Shown: in pieces, positions 16,011 to 25,863 of the stretch
How positions within the stretch are numbered: the stretch's first letter is position 1
How the letters are laid out: every line of letters begins with the position of its first letter
Assembly: GCA_947489425.1 (NCBI GenBank)
Contig: CANLDL010000003.1
Span: forward strand, 186,001-250,000
Direction: 5' to 3'
Source: an uncultured Pseudomonadales bacterium
Lineage (GTDB): Bacteria > Pseudomonadota > Gammaproteobacteria > Pseudomonadales > Cellvibrionaceae
DNA: 64,000 nt
The notes under the pieces: model-generated
What the model was told of the DNA's origin: nothing
The model's database searches: none
Seen by the model: the letters and a program-made list of their open reading frames with translations, nothing else
Program-made: the position numbers and the translations under genes

Positions 16011-17198
16011 TTAAAAAGCATCTTCACCACCACGTCTAATGACATCTACACTTAGAGTGTTGCTCTCTGAATTCTGGGTTCTGTGTAAAAGACTATATAC
16101 CTGTCTACGCAAATTACCCAGCTGTATATCTGAGCGCAGCAAGAAGTAACTAGTACCCGTGGTTAATCCATCGCTACTTGGCAGCAACTCTTCTTCTTGT
16201 CCAAATAGTTCAGCAACTTCTGGGCTTTGAATAAAATCTTCAATACTCGTAAAACCTTCATCATTCTCCGACGGGCGATCAAAGCCAACCTGGCTATTTC
16301 TATCGACCTCTATGGGACGACTTCGACTCAATGACGCGCCACCTTGCTCATCTATCGGTGTTATTTCTGCGGAGCTATTAATTGTCCTCATAATTTCTGG
16401 CAAGGCAGTATTAATGTTAAGCACTGCATTGGTCTCTGGCAAAGCACTCACTAAGTCCTTCATATGTTCATAAATTTCTTCTGTTACGCCTTTTATTTGG
16501 CGCAACTCACTCACGCTCGTAAAATTTTGATTCGCAGCCGAATAAGGTTTATCGAGGGATTGATAAAAATCTGATTCAGCCCCCCCAATACCCGTTGTAT
16601 TGTTATCAGCATCTAGCCAATCAAGTACTGCCTGTGTAATTGCTTCGGCTTCGTCACTGGCAACAACATCACCTGGCACTGTTTGCAGCAGGCGAATAAG
16701 GCGTTTTTCTTGTTCGCGATAGCGCTCCCCAAAGGGTAGGCTAGAATCAATTGCTTCTTGCCTACCGGCCAATTGATTAAGATTAAAACGGCCTTGAGCA
16801 TCCTCGAGTGATAAGCTGATAATCTCGGCTTGATCGCCTAGCAATAGCTGTAGTGACCCTTGAAACTCAAGCTCTCTGGTTTTCCATTCTTCATTAAGAT
16901 GATCAAAATCATTATTACCATCTTCATCATCACTTTTTTTATCTTCTCTCAGGCCAAATATCGCTGCATGCTCCATTGCAAAAACCAGCTGGTTTACCTG
17001 CATCAGTGCAAGTCGGTTTTCAGCTCTTGATAACGACAACTGAAAACGTGCCGCAAAATCTATTGCCAAGCCAGTGATCACAGCGACAATAAGTACCGAA
17101 ATGACTAGTACCGTCCCCTTTTGCGAGGAAGGCTTAACACGAGCACCTCTGCGGGAACTAGATTGACTCTGTCGATGAAAGTGGGGTAACGACATCAC
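16011..17198 (-). CDS. gspK: Type II secretion minor pseudopilin K
   Basis: 395 residues, the large minor pseudopilin. A basic leader ends in SSQKG, followed by the helix TVLVISVLIVAVITGLAI, where the Glu5 of other pilins is replaced, as is normal for GspK. The soluble part carries the insertion domain with FNLNQL and the helix-hairpin-like TSVSELRQIKGVTEEIYE. GspK caps the pseudopilus tip together with GspI and GspJ. The start overlaps the gspJ stop by one base. Confidence 0.93.
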   Translation of the reverse strand: MMSLPHFHRQSQSSSRRGARVKPSSQKGTVLVISVLIVAVITGLAIDFAARFQLSLSRAENRLALMQVNQLVFAMEHAAIFGLREDKKSDDEDGNNDFDHLNEEWKTRELEFQGSLQLLLGDQAEIISLSLEDAQGRFNLNQLAGRQEAIDSSLPFGERYREQEKRLIRLLQTVPGDVVASDEAEAITQAVLDWLDADNNTTGIGGAESDFYQSLDKPYSAANQNFTSVSELRQIKGVTEEIYEHMKDLVSALPETNAVLNINTALPEIMRTINSSAEITPIDEQGGASLSRSRPIEVDRNSQVGFDRPSENDEGFTSIEDFIQSPEVAELFGQEEELLPSSDGLTTGTSYFLLRSDIQLGNLRRQVYSLLHRTQNSESNTLSVDVIRRGGEDAF

Positions 17199-17959
17199 TA
17201 ACTACCACTATCGGCTACAGTGAGACTAAATATACGTACCACTTCACCTAAAGTAACTGTATCGATGGTTACTCGTACGGCAGCTGGCAAACCTGAGGCT
17301 GCTGTTGCATCACCTTCATCTACATTGACTTGATTGGCATTTTGCTGTGGCCAACCGGTCTCCCATGCTGAATTTTCGAGCCGGGTGAATGCTTGCGGCA
17401 AATACTCAAACTGTAATCGCTTGACACCATCCAACAAACGCCGTTTTTTTCTGGGGACTTCTGTACTCGCTTCATCAACATCAATTGGACGCCTATCGCG
17501 CCATAATGTTTGACCTTCGATGTCGTCTTCTTGGCTAAGACTGTACGCAACTTCGTAGAGGCTACTTCTTGGTAGTTTAAGTAAATTATCTCGATCACCT
17601 CGAACAAATCGTAAAAGATAGTCGTCTTCATTGAGTGAGACCGCATCACTTTGAGCAAGCCGATCACCAAAAACCCCAGTCATTGCAGGAAGGTCATTGA
17701 TACGAGAAGCTCTATCGACGGCATGCATCAGGTCACTGGCAAAATACTGCCAAACGCGATCAAGAGAATCGACTTGTTTAACCGCTAGAGAGACTCTTTC
17801 ATCTGAGCGAATCATGCCGTCGAGTGCACGATAGGACATAACCGAAATACCTGCACCAATCGCAATCGCAATAAGCATCTCGACGAGAGTAAAGCCGGCT
17901 ATGTATTTGCCTGTGCTAGCAGATGGTTTTTTATCTCTTTTATTATATATTTTAGTCAT
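17198..17959 (-). CDS. gspJ: Type II secretion minor pseudopilin J
   Basis: 253 residues. A basic leader ends at Gly in AGFTLVEMLIAIAIGAG, the type III (prepilin peptidase) cleavage site with Glu at +5. The C-terminal domain carries the family segment LQFEYLPQAF. It forms the I-J-K tip complex. It is tightly spaced, three bases after gspI and overlapping gspK. Confidence 0.93.
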   Translation of the reverse strand: MTKIYNKRDKKPSASTGKYIAGFTLVEMLIAIAIGAGISVMSYRALDGMIRSDERVSLAVKQVDSLDRVWQYFASDLMHAVDRASRINDLPAMTGVFGDRLAQSDAVSLNEDDYLLRFVRGDRDNLLKLPRSSLYEVAYSLSQEDDIEGQTLWRDRRPIDVDEASTEVPRKKRRLLDGVKRLQFEYLPQAFTRLENSAWETGWPQQNANQVNVDEGDATAASGLPAAVRVTIDTVTLGEVVRIFSLTVADSGS

Positions 17960-17961
17960 AC

Positions 17962-18393
17962 CTAACCACCCGCGCTAAAATTTGGGTCGTCCAGATACGT
18001 TTGCAATGTCACTACAGGCTTGTCTTCGTAGCTGACGATAATATCGTATTTGACCAAGGCCTCGGCATTAGTAATATCAATATCGACGGTCCACTCTCTA
18101 CCCGCCATTTCAACTTTTTTCGTCTCTTCACGGCGTTTTACTTGCTGGTTAAATGTCCTCTCCAAACGCAACTCTGTTGCCTCGTTTTCTGCAATCCAAG
18201 CAGCGATTGTTTTATCACGCAAAGTACCCGCAGAGTCGGTTAGCTGCCCCATAAGCAACATAACTGCAGGCACGGCAAGCCCAAGTATCGTAATCGCTAC
18301 GAGCACCTCAATTAGAGTAAAACCATTTTTATGGTTTATTTTTTTAAACCGTAACATGTGTCTACCTGCTGGCAACCTTTGTATTTTTTTCAT
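17962..18393 (-). CDS. gspI: Type II secretion minor pseudopilin I
   Basis: 143 residues with the prepilin motif NGFTLIEVLVAITILGLAVPA and the conserved AAWIAENEATELRLE region of GspI. The body also contains the usual REWTVDI strand. A second possible start at codon 13 would shorten the leader to a more typical length. It nucleates the pseudopilus tip with GspJ and GspK. Confidence 0.92.
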   Translation of the reverse strand: MKKIQRLPAGRHMLRFKKINHKNGFTLIEVLVAITILGLAVPAVMLLMGQLTDSAGTLRDKTIAAWIAENEATELRLERTFNQQVKRREETKKVEMAGREWTVDIDITNAEALVKYDIIVSYEDKPVVTLQTYLDDPNFSAGG

Positions 18394-18396
18394 AGC

Positions 18397-19002
18397 CTAG
18401 CGTTCATCCAGCTCGCCAACGCGAAAACGCAATAACTCACCACGCTCATCAACTGTGATTTGGTAGCGCTGATCGGATATATCTCGATCCGCTTTTAGGG
18501 ATTCATCGGACCAAACAATAGTCAGTATAAATTCAGAAATTTCACCACTCGGGTAAAATACAATCAGAGGCTGAGGCTCATCATCCTCACTTAATAGCCG
18601 ATCTAAATTTTCCTCAACAGAGACGTCTTCAACTTCTATCGACCAAGTAAATTTTTCATCGATTAATTGAGCCCCAAGCGGGTCGGCTGTTGGTGCCCAT
18701 TGGCGTGAATCTTCACCAGCGCCTTCATTACCCGCAAAGGTATAACGCCTCCACTCATAATTATTCGAGATATCTAGATCAAACTGGGACTGATTAAATA
18801 CAATCCCCGATGCCTCATCCCGAACAAGTGCTTCGTCTTGCGCATAAAGCATTTGTGCGAATAACTTTTCTCCCGCAGCGTTTAATTGTTTCTCACTTGA
18901 GCCCGTTGGATTTATCGCTAAAGTCACACCCACAGCAATTACACTGATCAAGAGCATCACAACAAGCAATTCTATTAACGAAAAACCACAATGCTTGTTC
19001 AT
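18397..19002 (-). CDS. gspH: Type II secretion minor pseudopilin H
   Basis: 201 residues with a very short leader (MNKHCG) before FSLIELLVVMLLISVIAVG. GspH links the tip complex to the GspG shaft. The tail is longer and more acidic than the E. coli protein but has the expected C-terminal RYQITVDERGELLRFRVG strand. It is separated from gspG by 144 bases that contain a hairpin. Confidence 0.88.
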   Translation of the reverse strand: MNKHCGFSLIELLVVMLLISVIAVGVTLAINPTGSSEKQLNAAGEKLFAQMLYAQDEALVRDEASGIVFNQSQFDLDISNNYEWRRYTFAGNEGAGEDSRQWAPTADPLGAQLIDEKFTWSIEVEDVSVEENLDRLLSEDDEPQPLIVFYPSGEISEFILTIVWSDESLKADRDISDQRYQITVDERGELLRFRVGELDER

Positions 19003-19109
19003 ACTTAGTGCCTAACATGTTACTAAACTTGAGCGCGCAGTAAACTGCCTGTAAATTTGGTAAGTTTGTTTTATCTCACCGTTGTAGTATTTTGCTGCTA
19101 CCCTTAAAC

Positions 19110-19141
19110 CACTAATAAAGCTGGTCACTAAGCTATTAGTG
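19110..19141 (-). repeat. Intercistronic hairpin between gspG and gspH
   Basis: CACTAATA (19110-19117) pairs perfectly with TATTAGTG (19134-19141), and AGCT-type bases extend the stem inward past a two-base bulge. It starts six bases after the gspG stop, read on the minus strand. No T-run follows, so it is more likely a processing or 3'-stability element, or a partial attenuator, than a full terminator. Confidence 0.5.
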
Positions 19142-19146
19142 CTGTA

Positions 19147-19617
19147 TTAACGCCTACCGTGATAAATATCTGCATCGAATTCAGTGCCACCCTCTCGCCC
19201 ATCGGCGCCTAGGCTATATAAATCAAAGTCACTGTTTTCACCCGGTGTTACATATACATAAGGTGTACCCCAAGGGTCTAGAGGTAGACGCTTAATATAA
19301 CCTCCCGTTTGCCATTGTGCTGGAATTGGATCAACGGTCGGTTTATCGAGTAGAGCCTCTAAACCTTGCTCTCCAGTTGGAAAACGGAAATTGTCTAATT
19401 TATACAAGCTAAGCGCTTTCTCTAGTGTTGAGAAGTCGATCTTTACCTGGTCGACGCGTGCTTTATCGGCCTTACCTAAAAAGTTAGCGCCAACACCAGC
19501 AACAATAACGCCGATAATAATCAGCACAACAAGAATCTCGATTAAGCTAAAGCCTTGTTGGCGACTTCCATTAATTTTTTTTGTAGTGATTACTTTCACT
19601 TCTACCCCTCTTTTCAA
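19147..19617 (-). CDS. gspG: Type II secretion major pseudopilin G
   Basis: 156 residues. Leader, then QQGFSLIEILVVLIIIGVIVAGVG, followed by the canonical GspG core: KLDNFRFPTGEQGLEALL, KRLPLDPWGTPYVYV and the calcium-loop segment FDLYSLGADGREGG. It is the shaft subunit of the pseudopilus and the most abundant protein of the system. A hairpin directly after its stop codon may raise its mRNA level relative to the minor pseudopilins. Confidence 0.96.
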   Translation of the reverse strand: MKRGVEVKVITTKKINGSRQQGFSLIEILVVLIIIGVIVAGVGANFLGKADKARVDQVKIDFSTLEKALSLYKLDNFRFPTGEQGLEALLDKPTVDPIPAQWQTGGYIKRLPLDPWGTPYVYVTPGENSDFDLYSLGADGREGGTEFDADIYHGRR

Positions 19618-19720
19618 ACTGTTTGTTGGTTAATTTTTTGTGAGTACTTTAATTAACAATATCACCAAATAAAGATCATAAATGTTAAGCCGATAGCACT
19701 AATTTTTTAAAATAAAAAAT

Positions 19721-20938
19721 TTATAATAAATCAGACATCCCAAAAATAGGTGTCAAAATCGAATACATAATAAAGCCAACGACCAAAGCCATAACAATAA
19801 TTGTTACCGGTTCTAGAATATTTAGCGCCGTCGATATTTGCATATCGAGTTCGCGTTCTTGACTACGCGCCGCGTAATTTAGTTGCTCGGCCAAGGTACC
19901 ATTAAGTTCTCCACTCGATGCCATTTGCACCATCAATGGCGGGAATACTTTCGCTTTATCGAGTGCGCGATGCAAACTTGAACCTTCTTGCACTGTTGCT
20001 GCAACCATCTCCGAACTCTCGCTCAACACTCTATTGTTCATTGTCTTGCTACTGATACGCAATCCTTGCAGTAAAGGAACACCACTATCAATCAGCATAC
20101 TCACTGTACCTGCAAATCTAGCTGTATCTGACTGCACAATAATATGGCCAATAATGGGTAACTTAATAGTAATAGCATGCCATTTCTTTAAATTTTTAGG
20201 GGTTAGTAGCCAACGTTTAAATGCGAAAACAGCAAGGACTAACGTACCAAAAACATAAATGCCATAAGCTTTTAAGAAATCACTGGTAGCGATTAAAAAC
20301 TGTGTATTCCAAGGTAGCTCTGTTTTTGCTCGCTCAAAAACACTCACCAGCTGAGGCACGACTAAAACCATCAGACCAATAACAATAGCCACACAAACAA
20401 ACATTAACACCATGGGGTAAACCATAGCTGAGGTAAGTTTTTGCTTAGAGATCTGACTCGTCTCAGTATATTCCGCCAAGCGATCGAGCACCGGCCCTAA
20501 AAAGCCTGCTTGCTCACCAGCATTAACCATCGCGCGATACATTGAATCGAAGGAGCGCGGATGCTCACCAAGAGCTTGCGCAAAACTTAAGCCCTCTAAA
20601 ACACGCGAGCGGATTTGTAAAACCATGCCTTGTACAGAGGGCTTACGCGTTTGTTTAGCAACACCTTGGAGCGCATCAACCAATGGCATACCCGATTGAA
20701 TTAATGACGACATTTGCCGAGTCAATAGAGTGAGATCTTTGCGTTTAAGGCGAGGGGCAAACAAGCGACTATCACTGGACTGTTGCTGTTTTTCTTTTTT
20801 CTGAACGCTCTCTACACTAATAGGTTTCAGCTTTTTTGAGCGCAGCTGCCCACGCACTTGTCGTTCAGAATCTCCCTCTAGAGACCCCTTAACGACTTTG
20901 CCCTGAAGATCTATTGCACGATAACTAAACGCTGCCAT
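19721..20938 (-). CDS. gspF: Type II secretion platform protein F
   Basis: 405 residues with two T2SF domains. The N-terminus is AFSYRAIDLQGKVVKGSLEGDSERQVRGQLR. Three membrane helices lie near residues 170, 220 and 375. The cytoplasmic domains contact GspE and GspL. It lies six bases after gspE. The length and order are standard. Confidence 0.95.
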   Translation of the reverse strand: MAAFSYRAIDLQGKVVKGSLEGDSERQVRGQLRSKKLKPISVESVQKKEKQQQSSDSRLFAPRLKRKDLTLLTRQMSSLIQSGMPLVDALQGVAKQTRKPSVQGMVLQIRSRVLEGLSFAQALGEHPRSFDSMYRAMVNAGEQAGFLGPVLDRLAEYTETSQISKQKLTSAMVYPMVLMFVCVAIVIGLMVLVVPQLVSVFERAKTELPWNTQFLIATSDFLKAYGIYVFGTLVLAVFAFKRWLLTPKNLKKWHAITIKLPIIGHIIVQSDTARFAGTVSMLIDSGVPLLQGLRISSKTMNNRVLSESSEMVAATVQEGSSLHRALDKAKVFPPLMVQMASSGELNGTLAEQLNYAARSQERELDMQISTALNILEPVTIIVMALVVGFIMYSILTPIFGMSDLL

Positions 20939-20943
20939 AACAC

Positions 20944-22500
20944 TTAACCTGTCGAAGTGACTCTTAGTACTTCTTCAAGACTGGTAGTTCCTTCAAGAAT
21001 ACGGCGGCGGCCATCAGCCATTAGCGACATACTGGTCTTACGGGCATATTTAAGCATTTCCTGCTCACCCACACCTTCGTGTATTAGCTCGCGTAAGTTA
21101 TCATCGATATCAATAAGCTCATAAATAGCTGTTCGACCACGGTAACCTGTTTGATTACAGTGTTCACAACCATGCCCTTGATATATAGTCATTGGCTCAC
21201 TAGTAGAATATTGCGCACCTATTCGAGCGCTCTCGGACTCGGTTAATTCATGAGGCACTTTACAGTGTGGACAAAGCAGACGGACTAAACGCTGGGCCAT
21301 CACTGCTTCAATACTCGACGATAATAGGAATGGCTCAACCCCCATGTCTTTAAGTCGGGTAATAGCACCAATGGCAGTATTAGTATGCAATGTAGAAAGC
21401 ACCAAGTGACCTGTCAAGCTCGCCTGTACCGCAATCTCGGCAGTTTCACTATCGCGAATTTCACCAATCATCACTACATCAGGGTCTTGACGCAGGATTG
21501 CTCTCAAGCCACGTGCAAAGGTCATATCGACTTTTGTATTGACCTGAGTTTGCCCGATACCCGGAAGCAAGTACTCGACTGGGTCCTCGATGGTTAAAAT
21601 ATTACGACTACGGTCATTAATTTTACTTAAGCCCGCATAAAGGCTTGTAGTTTTACCTGAACCCGTAGGACCAGTCACTAATATAATGCCATGAGGGCGT
21701 GCGAGTGCTTGATTGAAACGCTTGTAAACATCTTCGGGCATAGCCAATTGTTCGAGGCTTAAATTACCCGATGCCTGATCCAATAGACGTAAAACAATAC
21801 GTTCACCATAGGCAGAAGGAATAGTAGATACTCGAATATCGACACCATGGCCGGCAATTCTTACAGATATACGACCATCCTGCGGCAGGCGTTTTTCAGC
21901 AATATCGAGTTTAGCCATAACTTTTAAACGCGATACCAGCACCGCTGCAAACTCTGGTTTAGGTGATAGCACCTCTTTAAGTACACCATCTATCCGAAAG
22001 CGAACCGCAACCCTATCTTCAAAGGGCTCGATATGAATATCAGAGACTTTTTCTTTAATGGCTTGCGACAAAATAGCATTGATAAGTCGAATAACGGGTG
22101 CGTCATCATCGCCTGCTAACAAATCAGCCTGATGCTCGAGGTCATCGGCAATTTTACCCAAATCCAATTCGGCATCCAGTTGGTCCGCAGCGCGCTGAGC
22201 AGCACCATCGCCCGTTTGATATTTAAGAGTTAGACGCCTTTTAAATTCTGTTGGGTTATCAATGGCGACAAGGATAATGTCCTGCCCCATTACACGCTGT
22301 AGCTCTAACAAAGCCGTAACAGAGATATCACCAGTATAAAATAGCTTATCGTCTTCACAAAAAACATTGTGCTGTTCAGCAAAGGCAAAGGGGATGTCAT
22401 TGATGGCAAGTGCCTTATTATCAGCAGCATCAACTACCCCAGGCTCTAAATTATCTAGAGCCTCCAGCCCTTCCAATCCATCAGTTGCAGGCTCAGTCAT
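20944..22500 (-). CDS. gspE: Type II secretion ATPase E
   Basis: 518 residues from ATG 22500; a TTG four codons earlier is the alternative start. It powers pseudopilus assembly from the cytoplasm. The Walker A GPTGSGKTTSLY, the Asp box TIEDPVEY, the Walker B-type DPDVVMIGEIRD and the His box are all present. The tetracysteine zinc motif CPHC...CEHC sits in the C-terminal third. A typical N-terminal arm precedes the domain that binds GspL. Confidence 0.95.
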   Translation of the reverse strand: MTEPATDGLEGLEALDNLEPGVVDAADNKALAINDIPFAFAEQHNVFCEDDKLFYTGDISVTALLELQRVMGQDIILVAIDNPTEFKRRLTLKYQTGDGAAQRAADQLDAELDLGKIADDLEHQADLLAGDDDAPVIRLINAILSQAIKEKVSDIHIEPFEDRVAVRFRIDGVLKEVLSPKPEFAAVLVSRLKVMAKLDIAEKRLPQDGRISVRIAGHGVDIRVSTIPSAYGERIVLRLLDQASGNLSLEQLAMPEDVYKRFNQALARPHGIILVTGPTGSGKTTSLYAGLSKINDRSRNILTIEDPVEYLLPGIGQTQVNTKVDMTFARGLRAILRQDPDVVMIGEIRDSETAEIAVQASLTGHLVLSTLHTNTAIGAITRLKDMGVEPFLLSSSIEAVMAQRLVRLLCPHCKVPHELTESESARIGAQYSTSEPMTIYQGHGCEHCNQTGYRGRTAIYELIDIDDNLRELIHEGVGEQEMLKYARKTSMSLMADGRRRILEGTTSLEEVLRVTSTG

Positions 22501-22558
22501 GGAGATTCTCAATAATAGCTTTTATAGCAGTAACACTTGCTGGCAATAGAACGATCAT

Positions 22559-24535
22559 TTACTCAGCAGCCTTGGAAGAACCAGAGATAGAATCAGCGGT
22601 ATTAATCACATCATCCCATATTGGTAATAATGGAATCACATCATCAGGTACGAGAGGCACACCATCTTTAATACTTTCTAGCTGATCATTACGGACTTCA
22701 TTATATTTTTCAGCTGTGGCACCACGCAATGATTCGGCATCACGAATAATTGTCGATTTTAAAAACACCATTAAGTTTGACTTATCGACAGTCGTTGAGT
22801 CATTGCGAAACAAACGCCCGACATAAGGAATATCACCAAGTACTGGAATCTTTTGCTGTGTTTGATTAACCTCATCTTCTAAAAGGCCGCCCAAAATAAT
22901 AACTTCGCCATTTTTAGCAATTACTTGTGTAGTAATTTGGCGTTCAGTCGTCACAATATCTGAGGCACCAGCAATAGGCTCAGCGCTAACACTCGATACC
23001 TGCTGATCAATTTCTAGTACGACAGTCTCACCCTTACTGATTTGCGGAGTCACCTGTAAGGTAATCCCCACATCGCGACGCTCAATTGTCTGAAAGGGGT
23101 TTGTACTACCAGCATCGTTAGTGAATGTACCAGTAATGAAAGGGACGTTTTCTGCAACGGAGATAACCGCTTCGTTATTGTCTGTAGTAAGAACGCTAGG
23201 CGTAGACAAAATATTTGCCTCGGTGTTGCTCTCAAATAGCTGGATAAGGCCAACAAAACTTAAGCCACCACTGTCAAGGTTATCTGTCCCAAAGCCAAGT
23301 GACAAACCAGTTGGAACAGTCGGTATTTGGTCGCCTTGTATTGCGGTCGCAATACCTGCTAACACGCCTGTATTCGTCGATGCGGCAGCGATGTTACCAT
23401 CTTGAAATGCCGCTAGTTCAACACCTAACTGCCTATTAAGATTACCACTCACTTCAACAATAATTGCCTCAACTAATACTTGGGAGCGACGAATATCAAG
23501 ACGCTCAATCACAGGCAGTAATGTCTCTAGGGTCGCCGCATCAGCGGTAATCAAAATGGCATTAGTACTTGGATCAGCTTCAATAGTCGTGGCGGCAGCC
23601 CCACCGCCTTGTACACTACCCTGAGCACCAGCGTCAGAATCTAACTTTGAAATATTGGATACAACTTTAGAAAGCACTTCGGCGACATTTTCGGCATCGG
23701 CATATTCAAGATAAATAACACGTACATTTCCTGATTGTTCGCGAGGGGTATCAAGGCTTGCTATTAGGCTTCGCAGTTTATTACGACGGACATCATCGGC
23801 TGTGATTAAAAGACTATTACTACGTGCATCGGCAACAATCGAAGATTTTGTATTGGCAGGAGCATCTTTTTCGCCCGTTTTTTGCAGTGACTCTAAGAGC
23901 CTAACCATCTCTTCTGCTTGTGCATATTTAAGTTCAACAATATCAGTCTCAGCAACACCTGCGCGATCAATGCGACTAATGACATCCTTTAGGCGAGCAA
24001 TATTAGCGATAGTGTCAGATATAATAATTGCATTACTTGGCGCGTAGGCAGCAAGGTGAGCGTGCTGAGGGGCAAGTGGACGCAGTACTGGCAATACCTT
24101 GGCAGCAGAGACATTATATAATTGCACAACTTGTGTAATATAAGAATCGTTACCAAGATTATCATAATTAGTCACAGGGACGGCTGAGGTACGAGCGTCT
24201 TTTCTGGGTAAAATCCTCACTACATTACCCACTTCAATAGCAGTAAAACCCTGAACTTCTAATACCGATAAAAATAAATCGTAAAGTTCAGGTTTAGATA
24301 GTTTTTGCTTGGAAATAACATTGACACGGCCTTTGACTCTAGGGTCAATGACTAAGGTTTTGCCTGTAATATCAGCCACCAACTTGATCATTTCTTGGAT
24401 ATCAACGTCCTTAAAGTCAGGCTCAAAAAACTGCTGATCTGAATTGGCTCCCTGAGTTTGTGCATTAATCGAAACAGAACTTGCCAGCACAATAGCCAAG
24501 CAGGTTTTTAGGAGAGTATTTAAAAAAGTTTTCAC
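22559..24535 (-). CDS. gspD: Type II secretion outer-membrane secretin D
   Basis: 658 residues. A signal peptide (ends near INAQ) is followed by the N0 domain (FKDVDIQEMIKLVADITGKT), N1-N3 repeats (RVIYLEYADAENVAEVLS is N2/N3) and the secretin core. The core shows VPFITGTF and the conserved GEVIILGGLLEDE and VPVLGDIPYVGRLFR. It forms the outer-membrane gate. The S-domain at the C-terminus is short, and no pilotin gene lies nearby. It comes after gspC and before gspE. Confidence 0.96.
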   Translation of the reverse strand: MKTFLNTLLKTCLAIVLASSVSINAQTQGANSDQQFFEPDFKDVDIQEMIKLVADITGKTLVIDPRVKGRVNVISKQKLSKPELYDLFLSVLEVQGFTAIEVGNVVRILPRKDARTSAVPVTNYDNLGNDSYITQVVQLYNVSAAKVLPVLRPLAPQHAHLAAYAPSNAIIISDTIANIARLKDVISRIDRAGVAETDIVELKYAQAEEMVRLLESLQKTGEKDAPANTKSSIVADARSNSLLITADDVRRNKLRSLIASLDTPREQSGNVRVIYLEYADAENVAEVLSKVVSNISKLDSDAGAQGSVQGGGAAATTIEADPSTNAILITADAATLETLLPVIERLDIRRSQVLVEAIIVEVSGNLNRQLGVELAAFQDGNIAAASTNTGVLAGIATAIQGDQIPTVPTGLSLGFGTDNLDSGGLSFVGLIQLFESNTEANILSTPSVLTTDNNEAVISVAENVPFITGTFTNDAGSTNPFQTIERRDVGITLQVTPQISKGETVVLEIDQQVSSVSAEPIAGASDIVTTERQITTQVIAKNGEVIILGGLLEDEVNQTQQKIPVLGDIPYVGRLFRNDSTTVDKSNLMVFLKSTIIRDAESLRGATAEKYNEVRNDQLESIKDGVPLVPDDVIPLLPIWDDVINTADSISGSSKAAE

Positions 24536-24549
24536 AGAAAAATCCGTTA

Positions 24550-25542
24550 TTAATTCAGGTTTATATTATTGAGATCGATATCAATGGTTAGCTGTTCTTC
24601 ACCACGAAGTATCGAAAGCGAAGCTTGAGTTGCATCTTTTTTCTCTTGATATACTTCATTTGCGGCTTTTAAGTTATCAAGCAACTGGCCATCTATCGCT
24701 GTCACTACATCGTTTAACTTAAGACCCGTCTGATCAAAGGCTTTGCGATTGCGTCCGGGCAACACTCGAAAGCCCAACAACTTTCCATCTCTTGTTTTGC
24801 GGGAAAAACGAATAGCATCGCTAATTTTTTGCAATCGCGCCTCGGTAGCACGCTTGGCCGGATTATTTTTAGGTTTATTTCTTGTCGAGCGGGGCTTAGG
24901 CGCATTCACAGCAGCTGTAATAGGCTCCCCTTCGGGAAACATATAAAGTGCCTCTTGCCTACCTTTATTATTTAAAATAACTCTCTCTGAATAAACACCA
25001 ATTAGCTTAACATTGCTAAGACCTAATAGCTCATCACCCACTGCATAAACCTCTTGATCTCTACCTTTTGCAATAATGGCATAACCAAGATCTTTATTAT
25101 CACTAGCAAAAGAGCCTACTAGCTGGAGATTGAGACTTGTCTCTTCGACTTGCTCACTGATATCTACAACTTCTTCGGCAACAGGAATGACATCATCAGT
25201 AGATTCTTTGCCAAACAATGCAATAGCTTTAAGAGCGTTTATATCAACATTGGGGCTATTTGATGACTCTGCTGGAGAAAAGGCAGCAGCATTAACTGGA
25301 GCAACGACCCGAGAAAGTTCAGGCGCAGGGAATAGGTGCCAGAATATACTCGACAAACTAAGTGCTATCCACAGCAAAAGTAGTAGTGCAGTAGCGATCT
25401 TAACTAGTGCTAATACGTTCACAGCACCGTTTTGAGTACCCAGAGCATGACCAGAACAAGCACTACGAGCACTCATATCTGAAGTAGGTTTCACTAAATT
25501 TACGAACAAAAGACTAACCTTGATACCTGTAGCTATTTTCAT
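24550..25542 (-). CDS. gspC: Type II secretion protein C
   Basis: 330 residues: a membrane helix (ALVKIATALLLLLWIALSLSS), a homology region (LNLQLVGSFASDNKDLGYAII) that touches the secretin, and a C-terminal PDZ domain (LGFRVLPGRNRKAFDQTGLKLNDVVTAI, written here only as its position, about 245-325). GspC links the inner platform to GspD and helps to select substrates. The start at 25542 gives a 45-residue cytoplasmic part; ATG 25476 is an alternative. It is the first gene of the operon. Confidence 0.92.
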   Translation of the reverse strand: MKIATGIKVSLLFVNLVKPTSDMSARSACSGHALGTQNGAVNVLALVKIATALLLLLWIALSLSSIFWHLFPAPELSRVVAPVNAAAFSPAESSNSPNVDINALKAIALFGKESTDDVIPVAEEVVDISEQVEETSLNLQLVGSFASDNKDLGYAIIAKGRDQEVYAVGDELLGLSNVKLIGVYSERVILNNKGRQEALYMFPEGEPITAAVNAPKPRSTRNKPKNNPAKRATEARLQKISDAIRFSRKTRDGKLLGFRVLPGRNRKAFDQTGLKLNDVVTAIDGQLLDNLKAANEVYQEKKDATQASLSILRGEEQLTIDIDLNNINLN

Positions 25543-25863
25543 TACTAACTAATTGTTGTTTATATGTTAGCTCTCACGGACAACAAAATAGTCCATAAAT
25601 CCCACTTAGCTAAGATAATAATTTAAATAACTTTTATGCAGCAACTCTATTATTTGTTAAACACATTAACATACGCATTGGTCAATTTATATAATCCGCA
25701 CCCTCAATTTTAGGACAGACTGCACAGTAAATTCGGCCATTATGCTTCATATATCGCAAGCTTGTGAGAAAACCGCTAAAATTCATTATCTACATATTGT
25801 GGTTTAGCTTGATTTAAGCCACTATTTACAATCTTTAAATTGAATAACTGTATCAAGAATATT
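25543..25863. other. Divergent promoter region between gspC and a small conserved gene
   Basis: About 320 AT-rich bases that separate the minus-strand gsp operon from plus-strand genes. A good plus-strand promoter is listed separately. On the minus strand only weak promoter-like words were seen upstream of gspC, so I do not place one. Confidence 0.5.
25666..25695 (+). promoter_or_regulatory. Candidate sigma-70 promoter
   Basis: TTAACA (25666-25671), an 18-base spacer and a perfect TATAAT (25690-25695). The start would be near 25702, about 160 bases before the small conserved gene, and the transcript might extend to gshA. Confidence 0.5.
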
